DNA of 64,000 nucleotides from positions 101,073-165,072 of the forward strand of contig CACYQD010000005.1 of NCBI GenBank assembly GCA_902776475.1, given 5' to 3'. The notes under the pieces were generated by a model, which was not told the origin of the DNA, did not search any database, and was given only the letters and a program-made list of their open reading frames with translations. Within the stretch, counting starts at the first letter, position 1. Each line of letters opens with the position of its first letter. The stretch comes from an uncultured Prevotellaceae bacterium (GTDB lineage Bacteria; Bacteroidota; Bacteroidia; Bacteroidales; Bacteroidaceae). Shown here one piece after another: positions 27,216 to 36,393 of the stretch. The translations under genes were made by a program, and so were the position numbers.

Positions 27216-28310
27216 ATGAAAAGAAATTGCTTTTACATCATGCTGGCCTTGTTGGCCTGCAGCCTTCAGGCAACGGGACAGAACCTGATTCCCGCCAATG
27301 ACAAAGCCATCACCTACACAGGCCGCACCGTAACACAAAACGACGGTTCGGTGAGTTACGACTGGACTGGAGTATATTTCCAGACCGACTTCACCGGCGG
27401 CTATTTCGCCATCGACGTGTCGGAAGACGGCATTTCCTGGCACAACCTCTACATCGACGGGGTATGGCAGCGTAAAATCAAGATCACCGGCACCACACCA
27501 CAGCGCCTCGTACTGGCACAAAAGCTGTCGAAAGGCACCCACCGCCTGCGGTTGCAGAAATGCACCGAGGGAGAGTACGGGCGCACCACCATACACCGCA
27601 TCATCCTGGCCAAGGGAGGGACACTGGCACCTGTGGCGCGCAAGGAGCGCATGATTGAAATCTTCGGCGACTCCTACACCTGCGGCTATGGCACGGAGAG
27701 CGCCAAGGCCAACGACCGATTCTCCATCGACACCGAGAACTGCGACAAGGCCTACGGCTGCATCATCGCCCGCTATTTCGACACCGACTATGCCCTCACC
27801 GCCCATTCTGGTTTCGGCATGGTGCGCAACTGGGGCGACCAAAAACAAATCTCGGATGACAACCTGTCAAACCGCTATACCCAGATCTATGACCAGCACG
27901 GCAAAGAGGCGTATGACTTCAACCTCTACACCCCCCAACTGGTGCTCATCAACCTCGGCACCAACGACTTCTCGCCCGTGGCCATCCCCACCGACGAGCA
28001 ATATGTGGGCGCCTACCTAAAAATGATTGATACCATCAGAAACAAATACCCCGGCGTGAAAATCCTCTGCGTCACCCCGCACTCCGCCAACCGCTACCTG
28101 CAGGCCAGTCTCGCCCTGCTGCGGGAACGCACACTCGGGATGAGCGATGTCTTCATGGCCAACTCGCTGGCAGGCATGGTGACCGAGGAGCGTGACATGG
28201 GAGCCGACTGGCACCCCAACTATCAGGGACAGCGCAAGATCGCCATGTCGCTCATTCCGCAAATCTCCGCCATCATGGGTTGGGAACTGACCTCAGAAAT
28301 CGTGAGATAA
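27216..28310 (+). CDS. CE2-like secreted SGNH acetylesterase
   Basis: The ATG at 27216 gives 364 residues with a signal peptide (MKRNCFYIMLALLACSLQATGQ). An N-terminal beta-sandwich of about 120 residues precedes an SGNH hydrolase domain with IFGDSYTCGYGTE (nucleophile Ser), the SGFGMVRNWGD block, NLGTNDFS and DWHPNYQGQ with the catalytic His. The jelly-roll plus SGNH order and the GDS-T-CGYG motif fit carbohydrate esterase family 2, which removes acetyl groups from plant polysaccharides. It is followed 18 bp later by the DUF4450-like gene, so they are probably one unit acting on an acetylated glycan. Confidence 0.85.
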   Translation: MKRNCFYIMLALLACSLQATGQNLIPANDKAITYTGRTVTQNDGSVSYDWTGVYFQTDFTGGYFAIDVSEDGISWHNLYIDGVWQRKIKITGTTPQRLVLAQKLSKGTHRLRLQKCTEGEYGRTTIHRIILAKGGTLAPVARKERMIEIFGDSYTCGYGTESAKANDRFSIDTENCDKAYGCIIARYFDTDYALTAHSGFGMVRNWGDQKQISDDNLSNRYTQIYDQHGKEAYDFNLYTPQLVLINLGTNDFSPVAIPTDEQYVGAYLKMIDTIRNKYPGVKILCVTPHSANRYLQASLALLRERTLGMSDVFMANSLAGMVTEERDMGADWHPNYQGQRKIAMSLIPQISAIMGWELTSEIVR

Positions 28311-28328
28311 ACCATCCAAGACCACCTC

Positions 28329-31325
28329 ATGACATTCAGACCTACCCATAGGGCCCTTCTCCTCATACTCCTGGCGACACTGGCCCTCCATGCAGCAGCC
28401 GGGGACGAAGACAGGAAACCGGCAAGAGCCATGAACTACTACCCCGACCACGGCGAGATCGTCTGCGTCAACGGCACCAACCGCTACACCCGTGCCCTCT
28501 ACGGATCGCACACCCGGATGCGCCTGGAGACCAGCGACCGTCCCGTCTTCGCCACCTATGACCGCGACAACAGCCTCAACATCACCTTCCTCATCGAGCA
28601 CGAGGGAAGGCTGCAGCCCCTTGACTCCACCACCTTCTGCGAAGCCAGATACCAAGGTGGCCGAAGAAGCTATACCCTGGGAGATGACCGTTGGCAACAA
28701 GGACAGACGCACATCACCACCCTGGCCACCTACACCGACGAGGGCGCCATCTGGCGGTTTCACACCGAGGGATTCTCCCAAAGTCCTGTCTTCCATGCCA
28801 TCGTCAGGAAAGTGGCCAAGACGAAAATGACCCGCGACGGCGACTATGGCCTGGAACCCCGGAGCAGTTTTGAAGCCGTCGGCCAACCCCTGCAGACCCT
28901 CACCTGGGTCAACGACAGCGACACGTATGTCACCCTCACCGCCGACCGCATCCTCATGATCGACACCCTCGGTCAACAACACTTTGACGCAGAGGAAGAA
29001 ATCCGGCAAGGCATCATCTCACGCCTTGAGATACAGACCCCAGACCCCTACATCAACACCTTAGGCGCCAGTCTCGCCGCAGCTGCCGACGGACTCTGGG
29101 ACGGCGAGACCTGGTTGCATGGCTGCGTGGGATGGCGCACCCCCCTGGCCGGCTGGCGGGCCGGTTACGTGGGCGATGTCCTGGGATGGGACGACCGCGC
29201 ACGTTCCCATTTCGACGCCTACGCCAAGAGCATGGTGACCCAGGTGCCGCCCCAATACCCCCACCCCAACCAAGACCCCAAGAACAACCTCGCGAGGGCT
29301 GAGGAGAAATGGGGCACGCAGATGTACAGCAACGGTTACATCTGCAAACTCCCCGGCAACAGCGACAAGATGAGCCACTACGACATGAACCTCAACTACA
29401 TCGATGAGTTGATGTGGCACTTCTGCTACCACGCCGACAAAGCCTATATGAGGAAGATGTGGCCCGTCATCAAACTCCACCTGGAATGGGAGAAGCGCAA
29501 CTTCGACCCCGACGGCGACCATCTCTATGACGCCTACTGCTGCATCTGGGCCAGCGACGCCCTCTACTACAACGGCGGAGCGGTGACCCACTCCTCAGCC
29601 TACAACTACAGGGGCAACCTGCTCGCCGCACGCATCGCAGCACTCATCGGCGAAGACCCCACCCCCTACGAACAGGAGGCACAGGCCATCCTGAGAGCCA
29701 TGAACCACCGCCTGTGGCTGAAAAAAGAGGGCCACTGGGCTGAATTCCAAGACCTTATGGGACAAAAAAGGGTGCACAGCAGTGCAGCCCTCTGGTCTAT
29801 CTACACCCCCATCGACTGCGGCGCCTGCACCACCGACCAGGCCTGGCAGGCCACGCTCTACGCCGACCACCACTTCCCCCATATCCCCGTGGAGGTGAAA
29901 GACGGCGGACAGATGGTGGCCGACGACAGCGGAAGACTTTTCACCCTCAGCACCACCGACTGGTTGCCCTATGACTGGAGCACCAACAATGTGGCCCATG
30001 AAGAGGTGATGAACATGGCCTTGGCCTACTTCATCGCAGGAAGGCGCAACGAAGGCTTCAGACTGTTGAAAAGCGACGTGCTCGACGGCATGTTCCTCGG
30101 CGCATGTCCCGGAAACTTCGGCCAGATCAGTTATTACGACAAAGCCCGCAGCGAGGCCTACCGAGACTTCGGCGACAACATCGGCATCTCGTCACGGGCC
30201 ATCGTCAACGGCCTCTTCGGCATCCGTCCCGACGCCCTCAACGGACAATGCGTCATCCAATACACCCTACCCGACGAGTGGGACGAGGCCTCCATCTCCA
30301 CCCCCTACCTGAGTTACACGTTCAGGCGGCAAGGCAGCAGACTGACCTATGACATCACACAGCACTTCGCCCAACCCCTGCGCATCATCCTGCGCGTGGG
30401 AACCGGTGACGGACAATTCGTAGAGTTTCACGGAACGGAAAGCACCCACCAGACCCTCTCCGCCGACATGAGCCAGTGGGACATCCAACAAGAGCCCAGC
30501 AGCGACCAGACAAGTCTCTCACCACAGGACCTCATCGACATCGACACAGCCGGACTCGCCGACTTCATCGAAGGCACCAAACAAAGGCCCATCGACCTGA
30601 GCAAACTCTTCAACGCCAATGTCGATGACATCTTCAAAAACGAATACCTCACACCACGTCCGCCCTACACCACACTCCAACTGCCCAAACAAGGCATCGG
30701 ACAGTGGTGCCTGCCCCACCGCACCGCCCACATCGAGGATGACGGACTGCGCGCCAAGTCAGTGAAAGGACTGTTTGACACAGGTATCGGCGTGACCTTC
30801 CTCACACCCGCCGAGGGACACAACATCATCTATACCTCGCTGTGGGACAACTACCCCGAGAGCGTGACCATCCCTCTCAAGGGAAAAGCCTCCTATGCCT
30901 GTCTGATGCTCGCCGGAAGCACCAACAACATGCAGAGCCGCATCGACAATGGCATCATCACCGTGGAATACAGCGACGGAACAGCAGACACCCTGCATCT
31001 GGAGAACCCCGTCAACTGGTGTCCCATCGAACAGGACTACTATCTCGACGGACTAGCATTCAGCGCCGCCTCCCTGCGGCCCTACAGGGTGCACCTGGGC
31101 AGCGGAAAGGTATCACGTCACATCAGCGAGGTGGCCAGAACCGGAGCATTTGAGAACTCCGTCCCAGGCAACCCCGACAGTGCCGAACCGAGGCTGATCG
31201 ACTGTGGAGCCGCCCAACTCCTCAAAATGCCCCTTCGTCCCAAGAAACGCCTGCGGCGACTGACCCTGCGCACCCTCTCCTGCGATGTTGTCATCGGTCT
31301 GATGGCCGTCACGCTGACCAACTGA
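28329..31325 (+). CDS. Large secreted six-hairpin glycosidase-like protein (DUF4450-like)
   Basis: The 998-residue product has a signal peptide (about 1-24, LLLILLATLALHAAAGDE). The N-terminal part starts with NRYTRALYGSHTRMRLETSDRPVFATY, which I recognise as DUF4450-like. The middle (about 240-650) is rich in Trp and acidic pairs, with segments such as DGLWDGETWLHGCVGWRTPLAGWR, HYDMNLNYIDELMWHFCYHADK and DAYCCIWASDALYYNGG, typical of an alpha/alpha toroid glycosidase. The C-terminal third has a beta-sandwich look. Catalytic residues cannot be assigned by eye and the substrate is unknown. It sits between a CE2-like esterase and an RluA-type gene, 18 and 13 bp away. Confidence 0.7.
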   Translation: MTFRPTHRALLLILLATLALHAAAGDEDRKPARAMNYYPDHGEIVCVNGTNRYTRALYGSHTRMRLETSDRPVFATYDRDNSLNITFLIEHEGRLQPLDSTTFCEARYQGGRRSYTLGDDRWQQGQTHITTLATYTDEGAIWRFHTEGFSQSPVFHAIVRKVAKTKMTRDGDYGLEPRSSFEAVGQPLQTLTWVNDSDTYVTLTADRILMIDTLGQQHFDAEEEIRQGIISRLEIQTPDPYINTLGASLAAAADGLWDGETWLHGCVGWRTPLAGWRAGYVGDVLGWDDRARSHFDAYAKSMVTQVPPQYPHPNQDPKNNLARAEEKWGTQMYSNGYICKLPGNSDKMSHYDMNLNYIDELMWHFCYHADKAYMRKMWPVIKLHLEWEKRNFDPDGDHLYDAYCCIWASDALYYNGGAVTHSSAYNYRGNLLAARIAALIGEDPTPYEQEAQAILRAMNHRLWLKKEGHWAEFQDLMGQKRVHSSAALWSIYTPIDCGACTTDQAWQATLYADHHFPHIPVEVKDGGQMVADDSGRLFTLSTTDWLPYDWSTNNVAHEEVMNMALAYFIAGRRNEGFRLLKSDVLDGMFLGACPGNFGQISYYDKARSEAYRDFGDNIGISSRAIVNGLFGIRPDALNGQCVIQYTLPDEWDEASISTPYLSYTFRRQGSRLTYDITQHFAQPLRIILRVGTGDGQFVEFHGTESTHQTLSADMSQWDIQQEPSSDQTSLSPQDLIDIDTAGLADFIEGTKQRPIDLSKLFNANVDDIFKNEYLTPRPPYTTLQLPKQGIGQWCLPHRTAHIEDDGLRAKSVKGLFDTGIGVTFLTPAEGHNIIYTSLWDNYPESVTIPLKGKASYACLMLAGSTNNMQSRIDNGIITVEYSDGTADTLHLENPVNWCPIEQDYYLDGLAFSAASLRPYRVHLGSGKVSRHISEVARTGAFENSVPGNPDSAEPRLIDCGAAQLLKMPLRPKKRLRRLTLRTLSCDVVIGLMAVTLTN

Positions 31326-31338
31326 GCCACCGCCGTCC

Positions 31339-32940
31339 ATGGAAAGGCTCCATCCCCTCTACACAGATATCGCACGTCCCATGCGGCTCAACAACCCCAT
31401 GGGCTACGTGCCCCATCCGCTCTGCCAACAGGCAGCGGCGGCGGTGCAACGCTATATCGCGACGAAAGATGAGTGGCAGGAAGAACTCAGCAGGGGGAAG
31501 ATGTTTGGTGTACTCGTGGTGGAGGACGAGCGACGGCAATTGGGATTCCTCGCCGCCTACTCCGGTTTGCTGGCCGAGCGCAACGACTGGTCCTATTTTG
31601 TGCCCGCCGTCTTTGATTTCCAACAGGAAGACGGGTATTTCAAGCAAGAAGAGGCCAAGATCAGTGCCATCAACCGCCAAGTGGAGGATCTCGAACATCA
31701 GCCAGAACTCCTCCATGCCCGGGAGCGGCTCACCCGTCTCCGCAAGGACATGGAACAAGAAATCACCTCCTGGAAAACCAAGATGGAACAAGCCAAGCGG
31801 CAGCGAGACGAGCGGAGGCAAGGCCCTTCGTGCCAGGAAGAAGAACTGATCAGGGAAAGCCAATGGATGAAAGCCGAACTCAAGAGGAAGCGGCAGCACC
31901 ACCAGCAGGCCATCGCCGCCCAAGAGGCGGCCGTGAATGGCCTCGAAGAAAAAATCAAACGCCTTCGCACCCAGAGGAAAGAGATGTCGGATGCCCTCCA
32001 GCGATGGTTGTTTGAGCACTTCATGATGCGCAATGCCCTCGGACAATCCCAGAACCTGCTCCAGATCTTCGAGGGCACCTCCACCCCCACCCCACCCTCC
32101 GGCAGCGGTGAATGCTGTGCGCCAAAACTCTTTCAGTATGCCTTCTCCCACCATCTCCGCCCCATCAGCATCGCTGAGTTCTGGTGGGGACAATCCCCTG
32201 TAGGAGAAATCCGCGAGCACCTGCATTTCTATCCCGCCTGCAGGGGGAAATGCCTGCCCATCCTCCAGTATATGCTGCAAGGACTGGACATCGAAGAAAA
32301 CCATCATGAAAAACCTTCACAAAAAGAGCCCGAAATCGAGTATGAAGACGAATGGCTGATGGTGGTCCGCAAACCAGAGGGAGTACTGTCTGTTCCCGGC
32401 AAGGTCGGCGAAGCCTCGGTCTGGTCATTTGTCAGAAGCCATTGTCCTGAGGCGACAGGTCCACTCATCGTCCACCGCCTCGACATGGCCACTTCCGGAC
32501 TCCTCGTCATCGCCAAGGAGTCCTCTGTGCACAAAAACCTGCAAGAGCAATTCAAGAACCGGGAAATCCAGAAAACCTACGTCGCCCTGTTGGAGAGAGA
32601 GGTTGACCCCACCTTCCCGCCATGCGGACGAATCCACCTGCCACTCAGCGCCATGCCAACCGACCGTCCGCGACAAAAAGTGGATTTCGAACATGGCCGG
32701 CAAGCCGTGACGGACTATACGTTCATCACCCCTGACCGCATCCAGCTGCATCCCCTGACAGGGCGCACACACCAACTCCGCGTGCACTGCGCCCATCCCA
32801 AAGGCATCGGCATCCCCATCAAGGGCGACACCCTGTATGGCACACCAGCCGACCGGCTCTACCTCCACGCCGAGACCCTTCGTTTCCGGCATCCCGTCAC
32901 ACAGGAAATGATGGCCTTCACCTGGAAGGCAGAGTTCTGA
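31339..32940 (+). CDS. RluA-family pseudouridine synthase with long N-terminal extension
   Basis: The 533-residue protein has its catalytic domain in the last 215 residues: IEYEDEWLMVVRKPEGVLSVPG, PLIVHRLDMATSGLLVIAK (catalytic Asp of HRLD), IQKTYVALL and LHPLTGRTHQLRVH. The N-terminal 310 residues are not present in E. coli RluA (219 residues); they include a long charged coiled coil (about 105-240). The enzyme should isomerise uridines in rRNA or tRNA; the target site is unknown. It starts 13 bp after the DUF4450-like gene, so it may share its mRNA although the functions seem unrelated. A weak hairpin at about 32970-32995 separates it from the convergent purN fusion. Confidence 0.88.
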   Translation: MERLHPLYTDIARPMRLNNPMGYVPHPLCQQAAAAVQRYIATKDEWQEELSRGKMFGVLVVEDERRQLGFLAAYSGLLAERNDWSYFVPAVFDFQQEDGYFKQEEAKISAINRQVEDLEHQPELLHARERLTRLRKDMEQEITSWKTKMEQAKRQRDERRQGPSCQEEELIRESQWMKAELKRKRQHHQQAIAAQEAAVNGLEEKIKRLRTQRKEMSDALQRWLFEHFMMRNALGQSQNLLQIFEGTSTPTPPSGSGECCAPKLFQYAFSHHLRPISIAEFWWGQSPVGEIREHLHFYPACRGKCLPILQYMLQGLDIEENHHEKPSQKEPEIEYEDEWLMVVRKPEGVLSVPGKVGEASVWSFVRSHCPEATGPLIVHRLDMATSGLLVIAKESSVHKNLQEQFKNREIQKTYVALLEREVDPTFPPCGRIHLPLSAMPTDRPRQKVDFEHGRQAVTDYTFITPDRIQLHPLTGRTHQLRVHCAHPKGIGIPIKGDTLYGTPADRLYLHAETLRFRHPVTQEMMAFTWKAEF

Positions 32941-33021
32941 GAAGACCCCTGAAAAATCAGGAAGAAAAAGGCCCTTCTCAAAGGGGAGAAAGGCCAATCT
33001 CAGAGTGTAGAAAAATCATCC

Positions 33022-34428
33022 TCAAAGAATGCCGAGATAATTCTCAACAGGGATACCCCTGTTCTTATCATCGTTATCCTTGTTGTGCGCAATCAAAGTC
33101 GCTACGGCATCCATCGCCAAGCGCGTGCTGCGCACCAAGGTCTCACCCATGAGCAGGTGGCCGATGAGCACTGCGGAGAAGATATCGCCAGTGCCGGGGA
33201 AATGCACGGGAATCTCCGTGTAATCCAACTTGAACAGTTCTCCATCAAAGTGATTGACGCCCACCACACAATGCACGCCATCCACCAACATGCTGGTGAT
33301 GATCACCGACTTCGCCCCCACCTCCTGGAGTTGGCGGAGCATCCGATGCGCCTCTTCCAGCGTCACGCCCTCCTCTCGGTAAGGCGTCCCCGTCAGGAAA
33401 CAAGCCTCCGTGTAGTTGGGGTATGTGAGGTGAGCCACCGACAACATCTCGAGCATGGAACGGATGGTGGCCGGTGTCACTCCATTGTAGAGTTTGCCTT
33501 CATCGCCCATGATGGGATCCACGAAAATCGTCGTCCCGTTGGCAGCCTGTTCCATGCAATATTCCGACACAATGCGCGCCTGCCGCTCAGAGGCGATGAA
33601 CCCCGTGGCGATGGCATCGAAACGGAAGCCCAGTTGCTTCCAGACCGGGAAGACCCCCTTGATATAATCCGTCGTGTCGAGAATATTAAACTTGCCATAG
33701 TCCAAAGTATTGGAAACCAATGCCGTAGGAAGATTATACACTGGCAGTCCGAAATATGACAGGATGGGCAACATGGCTGCGGTGGCCACCTTTCCATAGC
33801 CAGCGATATCATTGATGAGAAGGATCTGCTTGTCCATTTTCCGGATGGCATTGTCTTTCTCGAGTCCCAGAACCACCCGTTCCACAATAGCAGGGAAATA
33901 GCGCATCTCCAACTCATGTTCCTTGGCGGCGATGTCATCCACCGAGTCCTCGGGAGAGAGAGCCACCGCATACTGCGCGATGATCTCACCTCCGTCGCAT
34001 ACCGGAGAGACATAATGGACGGTGATGCCCGTCTGCGTGTCGCCAGCAGCCTTCACGGCCTCATGCACATGGTGGCCCCACATGCCCTTCCCTCCATGAC
34101 GGGGCAAGAGTGCGGGATGGATATTGATGATGCGCTGCGGGAAGAGGTTGATGAGATATTCGGGAACCATCGGCAGGAATCCAGCCAAGACAATCAGGTT
34201 GACGCCGTATTTCTCCAGCAGAGGGGTCATGACACCAGGGTCGTTGAGCTGCGCACGGGGAACGACGGCGGTATCCACGCCCAGGCGCTCTGCCCGTGTC
34301 AGGGCGAACGCATCCGCACGGTTGCTGACCACCAGGACCACATTGGCCCGGTCATGGTTTTGAAAATACTTGATGAGGTTCTCACAATTGCTGCCGTTAC
34401 CCGACACGAAAATAGCGATGTTGGTCAT
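33022..34428 (-). CDS. purN: PurN fused to a pyridoxal/pyridoxamine kinase-like domain
   Basis: From the ATG at 34428 the frame encodes 468 residues. Residues 1-192 are phosphoribosylglycinamide formyltransferase (SGNGSNCENLI at 9-19, catalytic Asn102 and His104 in INIHPALLPR, Asp145 in CDGGE). From Met198 (MDKQILLINDIAGYGKVATAAMLPIL) to the end the sequence is a complete PfkB/ThiD-superfamily kinase like PdxY/PdxK, with NTLDYGKF, FVDPIMGDEGKLY, TYPNYTEACFLTG and the anion-hole and base motif GTGD at 412-415. The linker is about six residues and no stop or Shine-Dalgarno lies at the junction. So formylation of GAR for purine synthesis and a B6-vitamer kinase may be on one chain. A recent stop-codon loss or sequencing error is the alternative. 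Confidence 0.9.
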   Translation of the reverse strand: MTNIAIFVSGNGSNCENLIKYFQNHDRANVVLVVSNRADAFALTRAERLGVDTAVVPRAQLNDPGVMTPLLEKYGVNLIVLAGFLPMVPEYLINLFPQRIINIHPALLPRHGGKGMWGHHVHEAVKAAGDTQTGITVHYVSPVCDGGEIIAQYAVALSPEDSVDDIAAKEHELEMRYFPAIVERVVLGLEKDNAIRKMDKQILLINDIAGYGKVATAAMLPILSYFGLPVYNLPTALVSNTLDYGKFNILDTTDYIKGVFPVWKQLGFRFDAIATGFIASERQARIVSEYCMEQAANGTTIFVDPIMGDEGKLYNGVTPATIRSMLEMLSVAHLTYPNYTEACFLTGTPYREEGVTLEEAHRMLRQLQEVGAKSVIITSMLVDGVHCVVGVNHFDGELFKLDYTEIPVHFPGTGDIFSAVLIGHLLMGETLVRSTRLAMDAVATLIAHNKDNDDKNRGIPVENYLGIL

Positions 34429-34540
34429 TTGCAATAAAAATATAAAATTGGAGGTGGCCGCTGCAAAAAAACGCACTCCATTGATAGTTACACCCAGTCT
34501 ATTCAATCTATCGTTCAAAGACCGGTTTGGCCACGGACTG

Positions 34541-34572
34541 CAAAATTAACACATTAAATAACATAAATCAAA
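34541..34572 (-). promoter_or_regulatory. Consensus promoter of the purN fusion
   Basis: Minus strand TTTG (34572-34569), 20-bp spacer, TAATTTTG (34548-34541). It predicts a leader of about 110 nt before the ATG at 34428; GTGGCC (34534-34529) near its 5' end can pair with GGCCAC (34459-34454). Confidence 0.7.
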
Positions 34573-34632
34573 TATTCAGGCAAAAAAATAAAAAAGTGAG
34601 ATAAACATGCCGTGCATAAGTCCTTTTTTTAG

Positions 34633-34640
34633 TAACTTTG
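34633..34640 (+). promoter_or_regulatory. -7 element before purH
   Basis: TAACTTTG matches TAnnTTTG 49 bp before the ATG at 34690; the -33 region is not clear. It is divergent from the purN promoter, 60 bp away. Confidence 0.5.
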
Positions 34641-34689
34641 CATCCTCAAAAACATCAACAAGAGCATCCTCTAAAAATTTATACTGGAC

Positions 34690-35286
34690 ATGGTTGACAA
34701 CAAAACGATAAAAACCGCACTGATTTCCGTCTTCCACAAAGACGGTCTTGAGGAATTGCTGGCAGCACTTCATGCCGGCGGAGTCAAGTTTCTCTCCACC
34801 GGAGGAACACAGAAGTTCATCGAGTCTCTGGGCTATGAATGCCAGACCGTTGAGAGTCTGACCTCCTATCCCTCCATCCTGGGAGGCCGTGTGAAGACCC
34901 TTCACCCCAAAGTATTCGGAGGCATCCTCGCACGCCGCGACAACGAAGGTGACCAGGAGCAGATGAAGACTTACGACATCCCCGAGATTGACCTCGTCGT
35001 CGTAGATCTCTATCCCTTCGAGGACACCGTGGCAAGCGGTGCCGGCGAGCAAGATATCATCGAGAAGATCGATATCGGCGGCATCTCCCTCATCAGGGCT
35101 GCTGCCAAGAACTTCAAAGACGTGGTCATCGTGCCCAGCAAGGCTGAATACGGCATCCTGACCAGCATCCTTCGTGAGAAAGGTGCACAGACCTGTCTGG
35201 CCGACCGCCGCATGTTTGCCGAGCGCGCTTTTGGCGTCAGCAGCCACTACGACACCGCCATCCACAACTGGTTTGCCGGCAAATAA
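34690..35286 (+). CDS. purH: Stand-alone IMP cyclohydrolase (PurH N-terminal domain only)
   Basis: The 198-residue product corresponds only to the IMP cyclohydrolase (MGS-like) domain of PurH: TALISVFHKDGLEELLAALHAGGVKFLSTGGT, LTSYPSILGGRVKTLHPKVFGGILARRD, DLVVVDLYPFE, EKIDIGGISLIRAAAKN. E. coli PurH has about 530 residues with a C-terminal AICAR formyltransferase, which is absent here; the frame ends cleanly after WFAGK and the next gene is mreB. The formyltransferase must be encoded elsewhere as a separate gene or by a different enzyme. It catalyses the last step to IMP. It is divergent from purN and is followed 74 bp later by mreB with no terminator between them. Confidence 0.9.
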   Translation: MVDNKTIKTALISVFHKDGLEELLAALHAGGVKFLSTGGTQKFIESLGYECQTVESLTSYPSILGGRVKTLHPKVFGGILARRDNEGDQEQMKTYDIPEIDLVVVDLYPFEDTVASGAGEQDIIEKIDIGGISLIRAAAKNFKDVVIVPSKAEYGILTSILREKGAQTCLADRRMFAERAFGVSSHYDTAIHNWFAGK

Positions 35287-35360
35287 TCATTCCGGGCCGA
35301 TGAGCCCCAAGATGTCACCAGGACACCTGTCCGCATCCAATTCGTTTAAAACTTAGAAAA

Positions 35361-36383
35361 ATGGGATTTTTTTCATTCACTCGTGAAATAGCAATGGACC
35401 TTGGCACGGCCAACACCATCATCATCAGCGATGACAAGATCGTGGTGGACGAGCCTTCGGTCGTGGCTCTCGACAAGCGCACCGACAAGATGCTGGCTGT
35501 GGGCGAGAAAGCCAAACTGATGTATGAGAAGACACACGACAACATACGCACCGTGCGCCCCCTGCGCGATGGTGTGATCGCTGATTTCTCGGCCTGTGAG
35601 CAGATGATGAGAGGACTGATCAAGATGGTGCATACCGGAAGCCGCTTCTTCTCACCCTCCCTGCGCATGGTCATCGGCGTTCCCTCGGGATCGACAGAGG
35701 TGGAGCTCCGCGCCGTGCGCGACTCCGCCGAACATGCCGACGGACGCGACGTCTACCTGATTTTTGAGCCGATGGCTGCCGCCATCGGCATCGGCATCGA
35801 CGTGGAAGCACCAGAAGGCAACATGATTGTCGACATCGGCGGCGGAAGCACCGAGATCGCAGTCATCTCCCTCGGAGGCATTGTCTCCAACAACTCCATC
35901 CGCATTGCCGGCGACGATCTCACCGCCGACATCCAGGACTACATGAGCCGCCAGCACAACCTCAAGGTGGGCGAGCGCATGGCAGAGCGTATCAAGATCC
36001 ATGTGGGATCCGCCCTCACCGATCTGGGTGACGAAGCCCCGGAGGACTACATCGTGCACGGTCCCAACCGCATCACCGCCCTTCCTATGGAAGTGCCCGT
36101 CTGCTATCAGGAGATCGCCCACTGCCTCGACAAGACGGTGGCCAAGATCGAGAATGCCGTGCTCTCCGCTCTGGAGAAGACCCCGCCGGAGTTGTATGCC
36201 GACATCGTTCACAACGGCATCTACCTCACCGGTGGCGGTGCCCTGCTGCGCGGTCTCGACAAGCGCCTGCACGACAAGATCCAGATACCTTTCCACATCG
36301 CCGAAGACCCGTTGCACAGCGTGGCCAAGGGAGCTGGTGTGGCTCTGAAGAATGTTGACCGTTACTCCTTCCTGATGAGATAA
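35361..36383 (+). CDS. mreB: Rod shape-determining protein MreB
   Basis: The 340-residue actin homologue has the phosphate loops and adenosine motif of MreB: MDLGTANTIII (phosphate 1), VDIGGGSTEIAVISLGG (phosphate 2), and IYLTGGGALLRGLDKRL (adenosine). The amphipathic N-terminus (GFFSFTREIAM) fits membrane attachment. It organises lateral peptidoglycan synthesis with MreC, MreD, PBP2 and RodA, all encoded directly downstream in the conserved order. I see no promoter in the 74 bp before it, so it may be read from the purH promoter. Confidence 0.97.
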   Translation: MGFFSFTREIAMDLGTANTIIISDDKIVVDEPSVVALDKRTDKMLAVGEKAKLMYEKTHDNIRTVRPLRDGVIADFSACEQMMRGLIKMVHTGSRFFSPSLRMVIGVPSGSTEVELRAVRDSAEHADGRDVYLIFEPMAAAIGIGIDVEAPEGNMIVDIGGGSTEIAVISLGGIVSNNSIRIAGDDLTADIQDYMSRQHNLKVGERMAERIKIHVGSALTDLGDEAPEDYIVHGPNRITALPMEVPVCYQEIAHCLDKTVAKIENAVLSALEKTPPELYADIVHNGIYLTGGGALLRGLDKRLHDKIQIPFHIAEDPLHSVAKGAGVALKNVDRYSFLMR

Positions 36384-36393
36384 GACAAGGGCC

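Noticed and set aside
33830-33845. Separate kinase gene starting at Met198 of the PurN fusion
   Set aside because: No stop codon, no Shine-Dalgarno and no promoter at the junction; the continuous frame is simpler, though a past separate gene is likely.
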